Below, in pieces: positions 6,790 through 8,629 of a stretch of DNA of 8,629 nucleotides. A model generated the notes under the pieces. It made no database searches. It was not told the origin of the DNA and saw only the letters and a list, made by a program, of their open reading frames with translations. A program made the translations under genes and the position numbers. Positions within the stretch are counted from its first letter, which is position 1, and each line of letters begins with the position of its first letter. The DNA lies in assembly GCA_039962885.1 (NCBI GenBank), contig JBDVGI010000219.1, positions 1-8,629 on the forward strand, given 5' to 3'. Source of the DNA: Litorimonas sp039962885. Its GTDB lineage: Bacteria > Pseudomonadota > Alphaproteobacteria > Caulobacterales > Maricaulaceae.

Positions 6790-8507
6790 CTCTGCACCCC
6801 TTGGCCCGCTGGCAAATTCGCTGCAACCGTCTCTATATGGCGAGCATTAGAAAGCATTGGCCCGATACGCGCAATAACATGACCCGCCGTCGGCGCAGCA
6901 TTCCACCCCGCCGTTGCGTAGCCATATGTTCCCTCAGCCGCTTTGGGTTCATCCAATGTCACTATCATCGAATAAGTAGGATCAGAATACGGGAAAGCCG
7001 CAATAAAAGATGTAACAAGACGCTTTTGATCATACCCCCCAAGGCTTGGCTTCTCCGCCGTGCCTGTCTTACCCATGACGCCGTAACCTGCAACATTAGC
7101 CTTTTTCCCCGTCCCAACTGTTACAACTTCGCGCATCATGTGACGCACATCATCTGACACATCAGACCGAAAGACACGGCGTGTTTGAACGTTAGAACTA
7201 GCATCGCGGCGCAATATAGTAGGCGTAATATAGACCCCATCATTTAGCGTAGCACCTATCGCTGCCGTCAGAGCCAATGGAGTTACAGACAATCCATGAC
7301 CGTAAGAAATCGTGACCGTCGCCAGCTCTCCCCAATTATCTTGCACTTGCGGACGCGCACTCTCGGCAAGCTCATAAGGCACACGGTCAAGTAACCCAAG
7401 GTTACGCAAATGCGATTTTTGACTATCGGCCCCGATGCGCTGCGCAAGCATTGCCGTGCCGCGATTAGAGCTTTCCGATAAAATACCCATCATGTTCAAC
7501 GGAACCTTTGAGGGATGATCGTCGCGAATATATTTATACCGCACTTTGTAAGGCTTATGCACGTCAAACATCTCCGACTTGGTGGCGATATTATCTTCTA
7601 ACGCCATCGCCATGGTGAGCGGCTTAAACACCGAACCCAAGTCATAGGTTGACATTGCGGCATGATTAAAGCGTGTTTGCGGCAATGTTGCGTGAGGAAC
7701 ATTCGGATCAAAGTTTGGCAAAGAGGCCATCGCGACAATTTCGCCAGTTTTGATATTCATAACCACGCCAGAGGCGGATAGCGCATTATACCTCTCTTGT
7801 GATCGAGCAAGCTCATCTGCCAAAGCAAATTGCACGCGCATATCCAATGACAAAGCCACATCAGGCGCCTTTTCTATTGTGAGGCGCTCATTAAGCGCCC
7901 TCTCCGCCCCGGCAATACCGTTCAAATCAAGATTCGTGAACCCAACAAAATGCGACGCTAAATCTCCGCGCGGATAGACACGCTTTGATTCTGTTCGAAA
8001 CCCAATACCCGGCAAGCCCAGCTCAAATATAGCTTGCCGTTCTTTAGGTGTCAGGCCGCGCTCAAGCCAAACAAACGCCCGATCAGATTCGAGTTTATTA
8101 TGAATGTCAGACATGTCTAGTTTTGACCGCAGACTTACGATTTTCTTTGCGCTTTGTTTTGGGTTCCAAATGCGGCGCGGCTCAGCATATAGCGAATACG
8201 TCTCAAGCGTTGTCGCCAAAAGCTCTCCATTACGGTCGGTTATATCCGCGCGCTCAGTTGTTAAAGCCTGAGGTAAAACTCGCTGATGCGTCTGGCCAGA
8301 CATTAATGAAACCTCGGCAAGCCGCACAAGCGCAATAACTACCATAAAAACAAAAGCAAACGCACCGATGCGAATACGGATACGTCCTTCGGATACGGCA
8401 ATGAATTCATCATCAGCCACGACCACATTACGAGTTGACGCAAAGCTTTTACCAGAGAGGTCGACAGATATTTTCTGCCGCGATCCTAACGTGACACGCC
8501 TAGTCAT
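6786..8507 (-). CDS. ftsI: FtsI (PBP3), septal peptidoglycan D,D-transpeptidase
   Basis: FtsI is a class B penicillin-binding protein, anchored in the inner membrane and acting in the periplasm, that crosslinks septal peptidoglycan made by FtsW. The 573-residue protein (588 in E. coli) has a basic cytoplasmic N-terminus of about 45 residues, one membrane segment at about 47-68, and a pedestal domain with RADITDRNG (86-94), RGDLASHFVGF (180-190) and NGIAGAE (196-202). The transpeptidase domain follows from about 240, with SxxK as S292-V-F-K295 in YDLGSVFKP, SxN as S346-S-N348, and KTGTAEKP from K480. All catalytic motifs are intact. The C-terminus (TAGWNAAPTAG) resembles alphaproteobacterial FtsI; there is no PASTA domain. 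The single membrane anchor and the ftsL-murE position separate it from PBP2/MrdA. The start overlaps the upstream stop as ATGA with only a weak GAG upstream, so coupling is likely. Confidence 0.97.
   Translation of the reverse strand: MTRRVTLGSRQKISVDLSGKSFASTRNVVVADDEFIAVSEGRIRIRIGAFAFVFMVVIALVRLAEVSLMSGQTHQRVLPQALTTERADITDRNGELLATTLETYSLYAEPRRIWNPKQSAKKIVSLRSKLDMSDIHNKLESDRAFVWLERGLTPKERQAIFELGLPGIGFRTESKRVYPRGDLASHFVGFTNLDLNGIAGAERALNERLTIEKAPDVALSLDMRVQFALADELARSQERYNALSASGVVMNIKTGEIVAMASLPNFDPNVPHATLPQTRFNHAAMSTYDLGSVFKPLTMAMALEDNIATKSEMFDVHKPYKVRYKYIRDDHPSKVPLNMMGILSESSNRGTAMLAQRIGADSQKSHLRNLGLLDRVPYELAESARPQVQDNWGELATVTISYGHGLSVTPLALTAAIGATLNDGVYITPTILRRDASSNVQTRRVFRSDVSDDVRHMMREVVTVGTGKKANVAGYGVMGKTGTAEKPSLGGYDQKRLVTSFIAAFPYSDPTYSMIVTLDEPKAAEGTYGYATAGWNAAPTAGHVIARIGPMLSNARHIETVAANLPAGQGVQR
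6797..6802 (-). promoter_or_regulatory. Ribosome-binding site of murE
   Basis: AAGGGG on the minus strand, seven bases before the murE ATG at 6789 and inside the 3' end of ftsI. It should allow some independent initiation besides reinitiation at the ATGA overlap. Confidence 0.65.
7931..8090. other. Cluster of three GANTC (CcrM-type) sites within ftsI
   Basis: GANTC occurs at 7931-7935, 7987-7991 and 8086-8090, three of only seven copies in the window. The others are at 1417-1421, 1573-1577, 2650-2654 and 5157-5161. In many alphaproteobacteria this motif is methylated by CcrM and can time transcription. Here the sites lie in the pedestal-domain coding region of ftsI; two of them span Glu-Ser codon pairs, so coding alone could explain them. 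Site positions are seen directly; any regulatory role is inference. Confidence 0.35.
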
Positions 8508-8629
8508 GGCCGCATCTCGACGTCTTGCCCGTCATGCATGTTAACCGCGCGCAACGGAAAAGCCTCAACAAGACCCTCAACATTGCGAACTTGATCTGGA
8601 GAGATAGGCTCTAATTGCAAATGCGTTTT
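8504..8629 (-). CDS. ftsL: Probable FtsL, C-terminal 41 residues, cut by window edge
   Basis: An open frame enters from the right edge and stops at TGA 8506-8504. It encodes 41 residues, from KTHLQLEPISPDQV to QDVEMRP. FtsL is a small bitopic division protein with a periplasmic coiled coil that joins FtsB and FtsQ and activates FtsW-FtsI. The identification rests mainly on position: directly upstream of ftsI with a 4-base ATGA overlap, where proteobacterial dcw clusters place ftsL. The LQLEPISPDQV stretch resembles the C-terminal region of alphaproteobacterial FtsL as I recall it, but FtsL is poorly conserved and the coiled coil and membrane segment lie outside the window. No stop interrupts the frame up to the edge. 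It could be another small division protein, though nothing suggests that. Confidence 0.72.
   Translation of the reverse strand, partial: KTHLQLEPISPDQVRNVEGLVEAFPLRAVNMHDGQDVEMRP

Noticed and set aside
1..8629. Search for an undescribed system, mobile element, RNA gene, CRISPR array or inserted gene
   Set aside because: The window is filled by eight adjoining dcw genes in standard order with intact motifs. I saw no direct repeats, inverted terminal repeats, tRNA-like folds or foreign-looking segment.
1..8629. CtrA-type binding sites (TTAA-N7-TTAA) inside the operon
   Set aside because: TTAA pairs such as those near 534-551 have the wrong spacing; no clean match was seen by eye.

Overview
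The window is a stretch of the division and cell wall (dcw) operon of a Gram-negative bacterium, read entirely from the minus strand. In transcription order (high to low coordinates) it holds the 3' end of a probable ftsL, then complete ftsI, murE, murF, mraY, murD and ftsW, and the 5' third of murG. Every complete gene is intact, with its family's key motifs and no frameshift or premature stop. The two terminal genes are cut only by the window edges.

The organism is most likely an alphaproteobacterium. The gene order is the proteobacterial dcw order. FtsI (DLGSVFK active site, TAGWNAAPTAG near the C-terminus), FtsW (WWRSVDQ followed by SMAASPA) and the long MurD look alphaproteobacterial. 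GANTC, the CcrM methylation motif of that class, is strikingly scarce (7 sites found by eye). GC content looks close to one half by eye. That would suit a lower-GC lineage such as some marine Hyphomonadaceae/Maricaulales relatives, but this genus-level idea is a guess.

Packing is extreme: only 6 bases (2853-2858) are non-coding. Junctions are ftsL/ftsI ATGA (4-base overlap), ftsI/murE ATGA (4-base overlap), murE/murF 8-base overlap, murF/mraY TAGATG (no gap), mraY/murD 6-base gap, murD/ftsW TAATG (1-base overlap) and ftsW/murG 11-base overlap. There is no room for an intergenic promoter or terminator, so the block is probably one polycistronic, translationally coupled message started upstream of the window.

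The products form a pathway. MurD, MurE and MurF are cytoplasmic ligases that add D-Glu, meso-diaminopimelate and D-Ala-D-Ala to the UDP-MurNAc stem. MraY moves the phospho-MurNAc-pentapeptide onto undecaprenyl phosphate (lipid I), and MurG adds GlcNAc (lipid II). FtsW polymerises lipid II at the septum, FtsI crosslinks it, and FtsL belongs to the complex that activates FtsW-FtsI. I found no mobile element, RNA gene, CRISPR array or undescribed system. The observations worth a second look are the GANTC pattern, one substitution in a conserved MurE motif, and start-site and overlap details.
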